Below, piece by piece: positions 6,995-15,225 of a stretch of 27,558 nt of DNA (position 1 is its first letter; each line of letters starts with the position of its first letter). The DNA lies in the NCBI GenBank assembly GCA_964580435.1, contig CAZOKP010000030.1:1-27558 (forward strand), in the 5' to 3' direction. Under the pieces are notes generated by a model that did not search any database, was not told where the DNA came from, and was given only the letters and a program-made list of their open reading frames with translations. Both the position numbers and the translations under genes were made by a program. The DNA is from CAZKEW01 sp964580435 (GTDB taxonomy: Bacteria > Acidobacteriota > Aminicenantia > Aminicenantales > UBA8522).

Positions 6995-7846
6995 CTATTC
7001 TCTGGCAATCTTGATCGTTCCATCCTGGGAGAAGGCCAGCTTAAAGGTCCCCCAGATCGAGGAGGCCGAAGCTTCTCCAGTGAAATGACATTCGGCAGTA
7101 TTCTGGTCGAAGACCGCATAGAGCTCCTTCCCGACTTCAAAAAAATCCAGGATAGTCGGGATGAAGAAAACTTTTTCACCCTGAGCCTCGATCTTGTTTT
7201 CACCCGGCAAAACGCCCTCACAGACGTTTTTCCCGCCCAGGGAGAGCCGGTACTTCAGGTTGTTGAATGCGACCTCAAAAGCATTCGGATTTCTGCAGCT
7301 GAAAGCGAAGACGAAATCGACCCCTCCGACAGTGAGGTTTTTCAAGACTAATGGATGAATGCGTATGGTTAGGTCCTTGAAGATAGGGAATTCGCCGGGA
7401 AAGGCGAAAGGCGTTTTCTCCTGCCTTTTCCTTTCATCGGAGAACGTCAGCAGGCCGGTGATATAGGAGGTCACCGTTTGACTTCCTTCGATCCCTTTGA
7501 TTGCCTCAAAGAGAAACGCATAGGTCATTCTGACAGGAAGGGAAATGAGGGTATCTCCGTTTTTTTCGACCGCGATAGGCTGCTCCAAGGGCGTTCTCAA
7601 AGAGAAATAATCCGTGTCCTGCATGACAACCCGATAATCATATTGCATCAGATAGAACGCTGCAGAAGAAGAGTTGGAGACTCTCAAATAGAATACCAGG
7701 GTGAGCCCGGAAGAGTCCATATCCCGGATCTCCTTTTTGTCGAGAGAGATGGAGATGTTTTTTTTTGCCGACCCGCCCAGGCCGCAGGCCAGGACCATGA
7801 TTAGAAAACCCAAAAAAACCGTCCCGTGCTTGTTTTTCTTGCTCAT
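6995..7846 (-). CDS. Lipoprotein with two LEA14/WHy-like domains
   Basis: A 283-residue protein. Residues 1-21 form a lipoprotein signal with lipobox VLAC and modified Cys at C21. Two similar segments follow, about 30-150 and 155-283. Each resembles the LEA14/WHy beta-sandwich: a strand of the LTLVFYLRVSN or VDFVFAFSCRNPN type followed by a YDYRV or LKYRLSLGG strand and a glycine turn. Such domains are known in desiccation-related plant proteins and in many bacterial lipoproteins of unknown biochemical role. The assignment rests on pattern recognition and needs a profile search. It is the first gene of a pair with the glycosyltransferase and is divergent from the tRNA nucleotidyltransferase gene. 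I infer attachment to the periplasmic face of a membrane. Confidence 0.65.
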   Translation of the reverse strand: MSKKNKHGTVFLGFLIMVLACGLGGSAKKNISISLDKKEIRDMDSSGLTLVFYLRVSNSSSAAFYLMQYDYRVVMQDTDYFSLRTPLEQPIAVEKNGDTLISLPVRMTYAFLFEAIKGIEGSQTVTSYITGLLTFSDERKRQEKTPFAFPGEFPIFKDLTIRIHPLVLKNLTVGGVDFVFAFSCRNPNAFEVAFNNLKYRLSLGGKNVCEGVLPGENKIEAQGEKVFFIPTILDFFEVGKELYAVFDQNTAECHFTGEASASSIWGTFKLAFSQDGTIKIARE

Positions 7847-7863
7847 TATTCGTTGAAATTCCT

Positions 7864-7892
7864 ACGATACATGAACGCAGCCGAAAGGACAA
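7864..7892 (-). promoter_or_regulatory. Possible sigma-70-type promoter for the lipoprotein gene
   Basis: On the minus strand TTGTCC (7887-7892) and TATCGT (7864-7869) are 17 nt apart, each matching consensus at 4 of 6 bases. RNA would start near 7857, giving a leader of about 11 nt. It is weak, but the spacing and position are right, and it is back-to-back with the plus-strand promoter at 7904. Confidence 0.3.
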
Positions 7893-7903
7893 GCCAAAAA
7901 AGA

Positions 7904-7932
7904 TTGAACAGGTGGTCTGCTGTCTTTAAAAT
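7904..7932 (+). promoter_or_regulatory. Sigma-70-type promoter for the tRNA nucleotidyltransferase-galE pair
   Basis: TTGAAC (7904-7909) and TAAAAT (7927-7932) are separated by exactly 17 nt. Transcription would begin near 7939, leaving a leader of about 73 nt before the GTG at 8012. I see no convincing riboswitch or attenuator in that leader. Confidence 0.6.
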
Positions 7933-8011
7933 GGGGAAAAAATGACCCGGCTATCAGGCCCATGTTTTTCGATGAGAAAAAAGCGGAGAGTGTGATAAAA
8001 TAAGCAGGCGG

Positions 8012-9469
8012 GTGACCGTTGCCGTGGAAAAATTGAAAGTCAGGTTTCGGGATAAAGACCTATTGGTCCGTTTGTTCGGTGAGAACGTCTATGCTGTGGG
8101 TGGCTTTGTCCGGGATTTGGTTATGGGGACGCCTTCAGAAGACGTCGACATCCTCATTATCCGCATTCCCTTGGAAGAGATCATCCGCACGATAAGGACG
8201 CACGGGAAGGTCGATCTTGTCGGGAAAAGCTTCGGGATCATCAAGTTCACCAGAGACAAAAAGACCTATGATATCGCTCTCCCGCGAAAAGATGTTCCCA
8301 AGGAAAAGCCGGCGCGGCGCCACAAGGACTTCCTCATCTCCGCGGATCCGGATCTTCCCCTGGAGAGAGATCTCGAAAGGCGCGATTTCCGCTGCAACAG
8401 CATGGCTCTGCGGCTAAGTGACGGCGCTCTTATCGATCCTTTCGACGGATTCAAGGACACAAAGGCCAAGCTCATCCGGTTGACCAACTCTCAAGCGTTT
8501 CCAGAAGACCCCCTCCGCGTGCTCCGGGTGGCCCGCTTTTCCTCCGTCCTGCAGTTCTCCGTTGATCCTGCCATCTACGACATCGCCAAGGCGATTGACC
8601 TGAGCGGTCTAAGCGTAGAGAGGATCAATGAAGAGATGTTCAAAATCCTGCTTCTCTCCCCCTTTCCTTCGGTCGGTCTGGAGGAGCTTTTCAAAGTCGG
8701 AGCCCTAAAACAGCTCTTCCCCGAGCTCTACCGGCTCACGCTCTCCATCCAAGACTCCTTTTTCCATCCGGAGAAAGACGACTATGGCCACCACAGCGTC
8801 TGGCACCATACGAAGCTGACGGTGGACCAGGCCAAGGCTCTGTCCGAGCTGACCGACGTGGACCAGGAGCGGAAGCTTTGCCTTCTCCTGGCCGCGCTCT
8901 ATCATGATGTGGGCAAGCCGGCCACTGCTCAGTGGGAGCACAAACGGGGAAGAATGGTCATCACCAATAACGGCCATGACCTGGCCAGCGAAAGAATCAC
9001 CAGAAAAGTCCTAGCCCGATTCCGGATTTTCTCCTGGAACGGGTACAATCTCAAAAAAATGGTACCTCTTCTCATCAAATCCCACCACCGGCTCTCAGAA
9101 TTGTGGCAGAACCGGCAGACCGTGACTAAGAAAGCCTTCAATCGGCTGGCCGCCGATACAAACGGAGAGATTGAGCTCCTAGTTTATCTGGATGCCGCCG
9201 ACCGAGCCGGCCGGAAAGAGAAGCGGGTCAAATCCTTGGACAGACAAGGAACATGGCTTTTGCGGAAGTTTGACCAGCTGAACGTCAGCAGGGAGACGAT
9301 CGCTCCGCTGATTATGGGCCGGGATCTTTTGAAGCTCGGAGTGACACCGGGGCCGGCCATGGGAAAGATTCTTAAGAGACTCTACGATCTGCAGCTGGAT
9401 AATGCCTTCGAGACGAAGGCACAGGGATTGAAGGCGGCCCAGAAAATCATCAGGAGGAAGAAGGCATGA
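8012..9469 (+). CDS. tRNA nucleotidyltransferase / poly(A) polymerase family protein with HD domain
   Basis: Class II polynucleotide adenylyl/cytidylyl transferase of 485 residues, the family that adds or repairs the tRNA 3' CCA or adds poly(A). The nucleotidyltransferase head has GGFVRD (30-35) and the metal-binding pair in EDVDI (D44, D46). RRDFRCNSMA (123-132) and EDPLRVLRVARF (165-176) are the following conserved motifs. An HD phosphohydrolase domain covers about 260-400, with H298-D299 in LYHDVGKP, as in CCA enzymes that carry 2',3'-cyclic phosphodiesterase activity. CCA-adding versus A-adding specificity cannot be told from motifs alone. It starts at GTG 8012 with a modest ribosome site; a second in-frame GTG at 8024 is possible. 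Its stop overlaps the galE start as ATGA, implying translational coupling. Confidence 0.9.
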   Translation: MTVAVEKLKVRFRDKDLLVRLFGENVYAVGGFVRDLVMGTPSEDVDILIIRIPLEEIIRTIRTHGKVDLVGKSFGIIKFTRDKKTYDIALPRKDVPKEKPARRHKDFLISADPDLPLERDLERRDFRCNSMALRLSDGALIDPFDGFKDTKAKLIRLTNSQAFPEDPLRVLRVARFSSVLQFSVDPAIYDIAKAIDLSGLSVERINEEMFKILLLSPFPSVGLEELFKVGALKQLFPELYRLTLSIQDSFFHPEKDDYGHHSVWHHTKLTVDQAKALSELTDVDQERKLCLLLAALYHDVGKPATAQWEHKRGRMVITNNGHDLASERITRKVLARFRIFSWNGYNLKKMVPLLIKSHHRLSELWQNRQTVTKKAFNRLAADTNGEIELLVYLDAADRAGRKEKRVKSLDRQGTWLLRKFDQLNVSRETIAPLIMGRDLLKLGVTPGPAMGKILKRLYDLQLDNAFETKAQGLKAAQKIIRRKKA

Positions 9470-10434
9470 AAATTCTGGTCTGTGGAGGAGCAGGCTATAT
9501 CGGCTCTCATTCCGTTAAAGCCCTCCTTGACGAAGGGTATGAGGTCATCGTTTTCGATAATTTCTCCTCCGGCAGGAAAGAGCTTCTTGTCGGCGGAGAC
9601 GTCATCCGGGCCGACCTCGAGGATAAAAAGGACGTCCAGAAAGTCTTCCGTTCAAGAGAAATCGGCGCCGTTCTCCATTTTGCCTCTCTCATCCAGGTGG
9701 GAGAATCCTGCGTTCAACCGCAAAAATATTACACCCATAACCTCAGCACCAGCCTGAACCTCCTCGAGGCCATGCTGGAGTCCGGGGTCAATAAAATCAT
9801 TTTTTCCTCGAGCGCCGCTGTCTACGGAATCCCCCAACAGACACCTATTCCGGAATCGCATCCGCTCGTCCCGGCCAATCCCTATGGGCAGACAAAGCTC
9901 TTCGTGGAAAGAATCCTCCAGGATTATGATAGAGCCTATGGCCTGAAATTTATATCTCTCCGCTATTTCAACGCAGCCGGCGCAGATCCCGAAGGGCAGC
10001 TGGGGGAGATGCACGACCCTGAAACTCACCTTATCCCCAATATTCTTCTTTATCTTCTCAACAAAAAGAAGACGTTTGAACTCTATGGAACGGATTTCCC
10101 CACTCCTGACGGCACAACGGTCAGAGATTATATCCATGTCACTGACCTTGCTAACGCCCATGTGCTGGCACTCAAGAGGCTTCTCGCCGGGTCGGAGAGC
10201 GATTTTATCAACTTGGGCACCAACACGGGCTGTTCCGTGCTGGAAGTCATAAGAAAAGTCGAAGATGGCACCGGGATTAAAGTGGTCTATAAGGCCCGGC
10301 CGCGCCGATGGGGCGATGTGCCGGTGCTCCTGGCCTCAAAGGACAAGGCCGAACAGCTCCTGGGCTGGAAGCCCCGCTTTTCCTCTCTGGAAACGATCGT
10401 CAAAACTGCCTGGAACTGGCACAAGAAACAGTAA
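9466..10434 (+). CDS. galE: UDP-glucose 4-epimerase (GalE-type SDR)
   Basis: Extended short-chain dehydrogenase/reductase of 322 residues that interconverts UDP-glucose and UDP-galactose using bound NAD+. GGAGYIG at 7-13 is the dinucleotide-binding loop. The catalytic set is S116 in FSSSAAVYG and Y140-x-x-x-K144 in NPYGQTK. RYFNAAGADPEG and VRDYIHVTDLA are typical GalE segments, which favours GalE over dTDP-glucose dehydratase or other relatives; N-acetylated substrates are also possible. The start is fixed by AGGAGG at 9452-9457, 8 nt before the ATG that overlaps the previous stop codon. Pairing with a tRNA-maturing enzyme is probably operon convenience. The product could supply the nearby family-2 glycosyltransferase, which is inference. 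Confidence 0.93.
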   Translation: MKILVCGGAGYIGSHSVKALLDEGYEVIVFDNFSSGRKELLVGGDVIRADLEDKKDVQKVFRSREIGAVLHFASLIQVGESCVQPQKYYTHNLSTSLNLLEAMLESGVNKIIFSSSAAVYGIPQQTPIPESHPLVPANPYGQTKLFVERILQDYDRAYGLKFISLRYFNAAGADPEGQLGEMHDPETHLIPNILLYLLNKKKTFELYGTDFPTPDGTTVRDYIHVTDLANAHVLALKRLLAGSESDFINLGTNTGCSVLEVIRKVEDGTGIKVVYKARPRRWGDVPVLLASKDKAEQLLGWKPRFSSLETIVKTAWNWHKKQ

Positions 10435-10449
10435 TCCCGGTCCGGCGGA

Positions 10450-10478
10450 TTGACGCATCGCTTTTAAAATGGTATAAG
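10450..10478 (+). promoter_or_regulatory. Sigma-70-type promoter giving a very short leader
   Basis: TTGACG (10450-10455) and TATAAG (10473-10478) are separated by 17 nt, each one base off consensus. RNA should start near 10485, only about 9 nt before the ATG at 10494. An upstream in-frame ATG at 10479 would lie before the transcription start. Confidence 0.6.
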
Positions 10479-10493
10479 ATGCCTTCCAGAAGA

Positions 10494-12149
10494 ATGAAAA
10501 AACACGGAAAGAACGTTGTCCTGCTCTCTTTGCTGCTGGTGCTTTTTGCCTGGGCCTGTTCTTCTTCCAAGACTCCCCAAAAGGTCCCGACCGAACCCCC
10601 CCCTGCATCTGGTCAGGGAAAGCAGCCGCTTGCTCCACCGGCGCAAGAACAGGCTCCTTCAAGGGAGGAGGCGCCTCCTGTCGTCCAGGAGAATGAGGAA
10701 ATCAAAGAAGAGTCCGCTCCGGAAAACCAGAATCAAGATAAGGAAGCTGATACCGCCAAAGAAGACCAGGGAACGCTTTTGGAGGAGGCTCTCGATACTT
10801 ATCAGGCCGCTCTGGCGGCTTGGGAAAAAGGGGATGCCGATGCGGCTCTCCAGGGTCTCGACGAGGCTTACAGCCTTATACTCAAGGCTCAGCTGTCTCC
10901 GGACTCCCCTCTCCTTCAGGAAAAGAATGACCTCAGACTGCTGATCGCGCAGAGGATTCAGCAGATCTATGCTTCCCGTCTGACCACAGTAGGAGACAAT
11001 CGCAAGACCATCCCGCTCGAAGAAAACAAGGACGTCAACGAGGAGCTTCTCTCTTACCAAACGAATGAAAGGAGACAGTTTGAGGAGGCCTATCAAAGAT
11101 CCGGGCTGTATAGAGACATGATCCTTGAACAGCTGAGGAAAGAGGGGCTTCCTGACGAGCTCTCCTGGCTTCCGCTGATTGAAAGCTGGTACAAGATCAA
11201 GGCCCTTTCCAAAGCCAGGGCCCTCGGGCTGTGGCAGTTCATTTCCTCGACGGGTTACCGCTTCGGGCTCAAACGTGACCGCTGGGTTGACGAACGAATG
11301 GACCCAGTCAAATCCACCCAGGCCGCCGTCAGGTATCTGGCCGAGCTGCACGCCTTTTTTGGAGACTGGACAACCGCGCTGGCCGCCTATAACTGCGGGG
11401 AAATCCGGGTCCAAAATGTCATCCGAACCCAGCGGGTCGACTATTTGGATAATTTCTGGGACCTCTATCGCCAGCTTCCGCGTGAAACGGCCCGCTTTGT
11501 GCCCAGGTTTATCGCCGCTGCTCTCATCATCAGAAACCCGGAGAATTATGGGTTCAGCCTTCCCCAGCCCTATCCGCCACTCAAGTTCGAGACGCTGACC
11601 GTGAATCATCCGTTCAAACTCAGTGCGCTGGCCGCAGCTCTCGGAATCGATGCCTCAGAGCTCGCCTCCCTCAACCCCGAGCTGCGTCACGATTCGACTC
11701 CCGCTTATGAATACAGTCTGCGCGTCCCCGAAGGCTGTGCGGAAAAGGCCAGCCTGGCCGTTAATAACCTTCCTCGCTGGATTCCCCCCGAAGCTCAATA
11801 CACATGGCATTATGTCCGGAGCGGCGAAACTCTTTCCACCATCGCCGATCGCTATCACACGACCGCGTCCGCCATCGCCCGGCTGAACGGACTGCGCAGG
11901 CTGAACTATATCAGGCCGGGCCAGAGGTTAAAAATTCCAGGACGCGGCGCGGATGCGGCTCCCCCGGCTCCCAAGAGCTCCCCAAAACCCGCCGAGAAAA
12001 CCGCCTATACCGTCATAGAAGGCGATACCTTATACAGCATCGCCAAGAAGTTCGGGATGAACCTTGATGACTTTTTGCTCTTGAACGGGCTGGCCGCAGA
12101 GGCCAAGATCCACCCCGGACAAGTGGTCTGGGTCGCACCTAAGAGCTAG
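10494..12149 (+). CDS. MltD-like membrane-bound lytic murein transglycosylase with LysM domains
   Basis: A 551-residue cell-wall enzyme that cleaves the glycan strand to 1,6-anhydro-muropeptides. Residues 1-21 are a lipoprotein-type signal ending FAWAC with C22; Trp at -2 is unusual for a lipobox. A Pro/Glu/Gln-rich linker covers about 26-95, then a helical segment near 95-130 that looks TPR-like. The SLT domain spans about 195-345, with the likely catalytic acid E230 in LPLIESWYK, followed by ALGLWQFISSTG and AAYNCGE. Two LysM peptidoglycan-binding repeats lie at about 438-482 and 504-548, and a degenerate one may lie near 366-412. An ORF beginning inside galE is in frame, but start 10494 fits the signal peptide and promoter. 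The gene converges on rplQ with a 21-nt gap. Confidence 0.9.
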   Translation: MKKHGKNVVLLSLLLVLFAWACSSSKTPQKVPTEPPPASGQGKQPLAPPAQEQAPSREEAPPVVQENEEIKEESAPENQNQDKEADTAKEDQGTLLEEALDTYQAALAAWEKGDADAALQGLDEAYSLILKAQLSPDSPLLQEKNDLRLLIAQRIQQIYASRLTTVGDNRKTIPLEENKDVNEELLSYQTNERRQFEEAYQRSGLYRDMILEQLRKEGLPDELSWLPLIESWYKIKALSKARALGLWQFISSTGYRFGLKRDRWVDERMDPVKSTQAAVRYLAELHAFFGDWTTALAAYNCGEIRVQNVIRTQRVDYLDNFWDLYRQLPRETARFVPRFIAAALIIRNPENYGFSLPQPYPPLKFETLTVNHPFKLSALAAALGIDASELASLNPELRHDSTPAYEYSLRVPEGCAEKASLAVNNLPRWIPPEAQYTWHYVRSGETLSTIADRYHTTASAIARLNGLRRLNYIRPGQRLKIPGRGADAAPPAPKSSPKPAEKTAYTVIEGDTLYSIAKKFGMNLDDFLLLNGLAAEAKIHPGQVVWVAPKS

Positions 12150-12170
12150 CCCCCCGAAAACCCTAATTTC

Positions 12171-12584
12171 TTATTTTTTGGGCTTCTTGGTTTCTTTTTC
12201 CTTCTTTTTCTTGGCCTTCTTCTTGTATTCCGACCCGACAAGCTCCAGCATCGCCATTTGGGCTCCGTCTCCCGAGCGCAAGCCCAGCTTGATGATCCTG
12301 GAATAGCCGCCCGGCCTCTGTCCGAAACGCGGGCCCAAGTCATCGAAGAGCTTGGTGGCAACGGCTTCTTTACGGACGAAAGCGACGACCTGCCGGCGGG
12401 CGGAAAGCGTCCCTTTTTTGGCCAGAGTAATCATTTTTTCGGCCAGGGGTCTGGTCTCTTTGGCCTTGGCCAGAGTGGTCTTCATCCGTTCTTTTTCCAG
12501 AAAGGAGGTGACCAAGTTGCGCAACAACGCTATCCGGTGAGCGGTCGGCCGCCTTAATTTCCTTCCTTTGACCTGGTGCCTCAT
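12171..12584 (-). CDS. rplQ: 50S ribosomal protein L17
   Basis: L17 of 137 residues, last gene of the ribosomal cluster. It has the family N-terminus MRHQVKGRKLRRPTAHR and the RNLVTSFLEKERMKTT core that packs at the subunit surface near the exit tunnel. The C-terminus from about residue 119 is almost entirely Lys and Glu, longer than in E. coli, and probably a disordered rRNA-contacting tail. Its ATG overlaps the rpoA stop as ATGA. No clear Rho-independent terminator follows in the 21 nt before the convergent transglycosylase gene. Confidence 0.97.
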   Translation of the reverse strand: MRHQVKGRKLRRPTAHRIALLRNLVTSFLEKERMKTTLAKAKETRPLAEKMITLAKKGTLSARRQVVAFVRKEAVATKLFDDLGPRFGQRPGGYSRIIKLGLRSGDGAQMAMLELVGSEYKKKAKKKKEKETKKPKK

Positions 12585-13612
12585 TCACTGAACTCCTTTC
12601 GTTTTTTTTCCTCCTGAAGCTCGTTCTGGATTCTTTCGATAAGCTTGGGATGGAGGTCCAGGTTCAACCCTAGGTTGAGGTTGGTCAGGGTTTCCTTGAT
12701 TTCGGCCAAAGATTTGCGGCCGAAATTCTTGGTCTTAAGCAGTTCTTCTTCTGTCTTCCGGACCAGCTCATAAATTCTCTCGATCCCGGCCGATTTGAGG
12801 CAGTTGCTGGATCGGACCGAGAGCTCAAGATGTTCGATCGGCTTTAAAAGCACATCCAACTGAGATAAATAGGGGATTTCCTTCTTGGCGATGATGGGTT
12901 CTTTTTCCAAAGGCTCATCCACGATGTTCAGGAAAATGGTGACGTGGTCCCGGAGGATTTTGGCCGATTGCGAAAGAGCCTCTTGCGGAGCGATGGCGCC
13001 GGTCGTCCATATTTCCAGGGTGAGGTTTTCGTAGTCAATCCGCTTCCCCACGCGGGCCTGCTCGACCCGGTAGTTGACCTTCTTGATCGGAGAATGAGAA
13101 GAATCGAGAGGAATATAATCCACGCTCAAGTCTTCGTCAAAATTTCGCTCGGCCGAGATATAGCCTCGTCCGTTTTTGACCACCATCTCGATATCCAGCT
13201 TGCCGTCCCGGTCGAGGGAAGCGATGCGGATGTCCTTGTCGAGAATCTCGACATCCCCATCATGAGTGATGTCCGAGGCTTTTGCCTCGGCCGGCCCCTC
13301 GATCTTCAGGGTCATTTTCTTAGGTTGGTCTCCCTTGAGCTTCAGGGGGATGCTCTTCAAGTTCAAAAGGATATCGGTCACGTCTTCGACTACGCCGGGG
13401 ATCGTGGAAAACTCATGCAGGACGCCCTGGATGCGAACCGAAGTGATGGCGGCTCCGGTGATGGAAGACAGCAGGATCCGGCGCAGGGCGTTCCCGACGG
13501 TCACGGCATAACCCCGCTCAAACGGCTGCGCTGAGAAGCGGCCGTACTTGTCGGTCAAACTTTCATAATCGCACTCAAGATACTTGGGTCTTTGAAAACC
13601 TAACTCTATCAT
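12581..13612 (-). CDS. rpoA: DNA-directed RNA polymerase subunit alpha
   Basis: Alpha subunit of 343 residues. The N-terminal dimerisation domain (about 1-235) includes NALRRILLSS at 41-50, used in assembly of the enzyme. The C-terminal domain (about 255-325) includes SVRSSNCLKSAGI, where R267, N270 and C271 correspond to the DNA- and activator-contacting residues R265, N268 and C269 of E. coli. A charged tail follows. AGGAGGG lies just upstream of the ATG. The position between rpsD and rplQ is the classical alpha-operon place. Confidence 0.98.
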   Translation of the reverse strand: MIELGFQRPKYLECDYESLTDKYGRFSAQPFERGYAVTVGNALRRILLSSITGAAITSVRIQGVLHEFSTIPGVVEDVTDILLNLKSIPLKLKGDQPKKMTLKIEGPAEAKASDITHDGDVEILDKDIRIASLDRDGKLDIEMVVKNGRGYISAERNFDEDLSVDYIPLDSSHSPIKKVNYRVEQARVGKRIDYENLTLEIWTTGAIAPQEALSQSAKILRDHVTIFLNIVDEPLEKEPIIAKKEIPYLSQLDVLLKPIEHLELSVRSSNCLKSAGIERIYELVRKTEEELLKTKNFGRKSLAEIKETLTNLNLGLNLDLHPKLIERIQNELQEEKKRKEFSE

Positions 13613-13649
13613 AAGCCCTCCTTTTGAGGATATCTCTCATTAAACCGTT

Positions 13650-14276
13650 TTATTTGGAGTAGAGCTCAACGATATAATGTTCTTCGATGGGAAGAGTGAT
13701 GTCCTGACGGGTCGGCAGCGAAGCGATTTTTGCGCTCATGTTGTCCCAGTCCACGGCGATCCACCCGGGCACGGTTTTATTCCTGTTTTGGCTGACCAGC
13801 TGTTTGATGTCCGCGTATTTCGCGGATCGCGGCCGGAAGGTGAGCTGGTCTCCTTCACTGACAAGAAAAGAAGGAATCGTCACTTTTCTGTCGTTGACCA
13901 AATAATGTCCGTGTGTAATTAGCTGGCGGGCCTGGCTGCGGGAGCGGGCGAACCCCAGGACATAAACCACATTGTCCAGCCTTCTCTCCAGCATGCTCAG
14001 GAGATTCTCACCGGTGATGCCTTTTTGGCGTTCCGCCCTCTTGAAAAAGAGCTTGAACTGGCGCTCGGTCATCCCATAGAACCTTTTAAGCTTCTGCTTC
14101 TCCCGGAGCTGAATCCCGTAACCGAGAATTCTTTTTCTCGCCCGGCCGTGCTGCCCGGGGGCGTAGGCCCGCCGTTCCACCGGACACTTCTCTGAGAGGC
14201 ACTTGTCTCCTTTTAGGAAAAGCTTTGTCCGTTCCACGCGACACTGTCGGCAAAGGGGTTGATCATATCTCGACAT
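13650..14276 (-). CDS. rpsD: 30S ribosomal protein S4, zinc-binding (C+) form
   Basis: S4 of 208 residues, a primary 16S rRNA binder and assembly nucleator. Four cysteines C9, C12, C26 and C31 form the N-terminal zinc site of the C+ paralogue. The S4 RNA-binding domain follows, with RRLDNVVYVLGFARSRSQAR near residues 92-111. AAGGAG lies 6 nt upstream of the ATG. In E. coli S4 represses its own operon; no matching pseudoknot was identified here. Gaps to neighbours are 26 and 37 nt. Confidence 0.97.
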   Translation of the reverse strand: MSRYDQPLCRQCRVERTKLFLKGDKCLSEKCPVERRAYAPGQHGRARKRILGYGIQLREKQKLKRFYGMTERQFKLFFKRAERQKGITGENLLSMLERRLDNVVYVLGFARSRSQARQLITHGHYLVNDRKVTIPSFLVSEGDQLTFRPRSAKYADIKQLVSQNRNKTVPGWIAVDWDNMSAKIASLPTRQDITLPIEEHYIVELYSK

Positions 14277-14302
14277 CTCTTTCTCCTTAAATCGCTAGCT
14301 CC

Positions 14303-14689
14303 CTAAACTCTTCGTCTCCGAGGAACGCGGCAACCATTATGCGGGATAGGAGTCACATCACGAATGGATTTGATTTCCAGCCCGGAGGTCTGAAGAGCCC
14401 GGATAGCCGATTCCCGGCCGGCGCCCGGCCCAGAGATTCGGACATCCACATACTTGACGCCGGCATCCCTGGCCTTGGTCGAGGCCTCTTTCGCCGCCAG
14501 CTGGGCGGCAAAGGGCGTTCCCTTGCGGGCGCCTTTAAACCCGGCCGTTCCTGAGCTGGCCCAGCAAATGGTGTTGCCATCGTGATCCGCTATCGTAATA
14601 ATCGTATTATTGAAAGTCGACTGAATATGGGCTACGCCAAACCCGACTTCCTTCCTGACCTTTTTTTTCTTGGTTTTTGTCTGCGCCAT
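14303..14689 (-). CDS. rpsK: 30S ribosomal protein S11
   Basis: S11 of 128 residues, lining the mRNA path at the platform near the E site. Conserved blocks are IQSTFNNTIITI, GARKGTPFAAQLAA, GPGAGRESAIRAL and the basic tail HNGCRVPRRRRV. The Lys-rich start (KTKKKKVRKEV) is common in non-proteobacterial forms. An AGGA-type ribosome site precedes the ATG. It sits 16 nt after rpsM. Confidence 0.97.
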   Translation of the reverse strand: MAQTKTKKKKVRKEVGFGVAHIQSTFNNTIITIADHDGNTICWASSGTAGFKGARKGTPFAAQLAAKEASTKARDAGVKYVDVRISGPGAGRESAIRALQTSGLEIKSIRDVTPIPHNGCRVPRRRRV

Positions 14690-14705
14690 CTCTTATTCCT
14701 CTCTT

Positions 14706-15089
14706 TTAGCTCGACGCTGGAGCCTTGATCTTCTTGATGGTATGGCCTCGCGGCCCTTTCCTGGTCCGGGCATTGGTCTTGGTCCGCTGGCCGCGCACGG
14801 GCAACTTCCTTTTGTGCCGGAGTCCGCGATAGCAGCCTATATCGATAAGCCTCTTGATATTCATGCTGACCTCTTTTCTGAGGTCGCCCTCGATCTTCTC
14901 GCGCTTTTCGATGATCTGACGGATCTTGTTAACCTCGTCCTCGGTGAGGTTCTTGACCTTTTTCTCTTTATCGATCTTGGCCTCCTCAAGGATCTTGTTC
15001 GACTTGGAGCGGCCGATTCCATAAATATACGTCAGACCGATCTCGATGTTCTTCTCCGGGGGAAGTGTGATTCCTGCGATTCTTGCCAT
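14706..15089 (-). CDS. rpsM: 30S ribosomal protein S13
   Basis: S13 of 127 residues, at the 30S head contacting the P-site tRNA and the intersubunit bridge. MARIAGITLPPEKNIEIGLTY, IYGIGRS and the C-terminal RGQRTKTNARTRKGPRG are family hallmarks. GAGGA lies 5 nt before the ATG. It lies 12 nt after rpmJ. Confidence 0.97.
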   Translation of the reverse strand: MARIAGITLPPEKNIEIGLTYIYGIGRSKSNKILEEAKIDKEKKVKNLTEDEVNKIRQIIEKREKIEGDLRKEVSMNIKRLIDIGCYRGLRHKRKLPVRGQRTKTNARTRKGPRGHTIKKIKAPASS

Positions 15090-15101
15090 TGTTGTCCTCG
15101 T

Positions 15102-15215
15102 TTAGCCTTGTTTCTGTTTATGCCTCGGGTTGATGCAGATGACCCGAACGATTCCTTTGCGCCTGATAATCTTGCAGTTGCGGCAGATTTTTTTTACGGA
15201 TGCTCTTACTTTCAT
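15102..15215 (-). CDS. rpmJ: 50S ribosomal protein L36
   Basis: A 37-residue zinc-ribbon protein of the large subunit. The product begins MKVRASVKKICRNCK and ends NPRHKQKQG. The zinc ligands are C11, C14, C27 and H32, so this is the C+ (zinc-requiring) form. AAGGGA precedes the ATG by about 6 nt. Its place between infA and rpsM is conserved in many bacteria and supports the call despite its size. Confidence 0.95.
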   Translation of the reverse strand: MKVRASVKKICRNCKIIRRKGIVRVICINPRHKQKQG

Positions 15216-15225
15216 GGCCTTTCCC

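Noticed and set aside
6946..7221. N-terminal extension of the glycosyltransferase frame
   Set aside because: It overlaps the LEA14-like gene in another frame, is Arg/Ser-rich and lies before the family N-terminus MITVIIPTYN.
7939..8011. Leader of the tRNA nucleotidyltransferase gene as a riboswitch
   Set aside because: At about 73 nt it is short, and I could find no conserved aptamer core or clear expression-platform hairpin.
10308..10493. Upstream extension of the transglycosylase frame into galE
   Set aside because: It is out-of-frame galE sequence and lies before the predicted promoter and signal peptide.
12150..12185. CCC/GGG arms with T-run near the transglycosylase-rplQ junction as a bidirectional terminator
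   Set aside because: The possible pairing is only about three G-C pairs around a long loop, too weak to claim.
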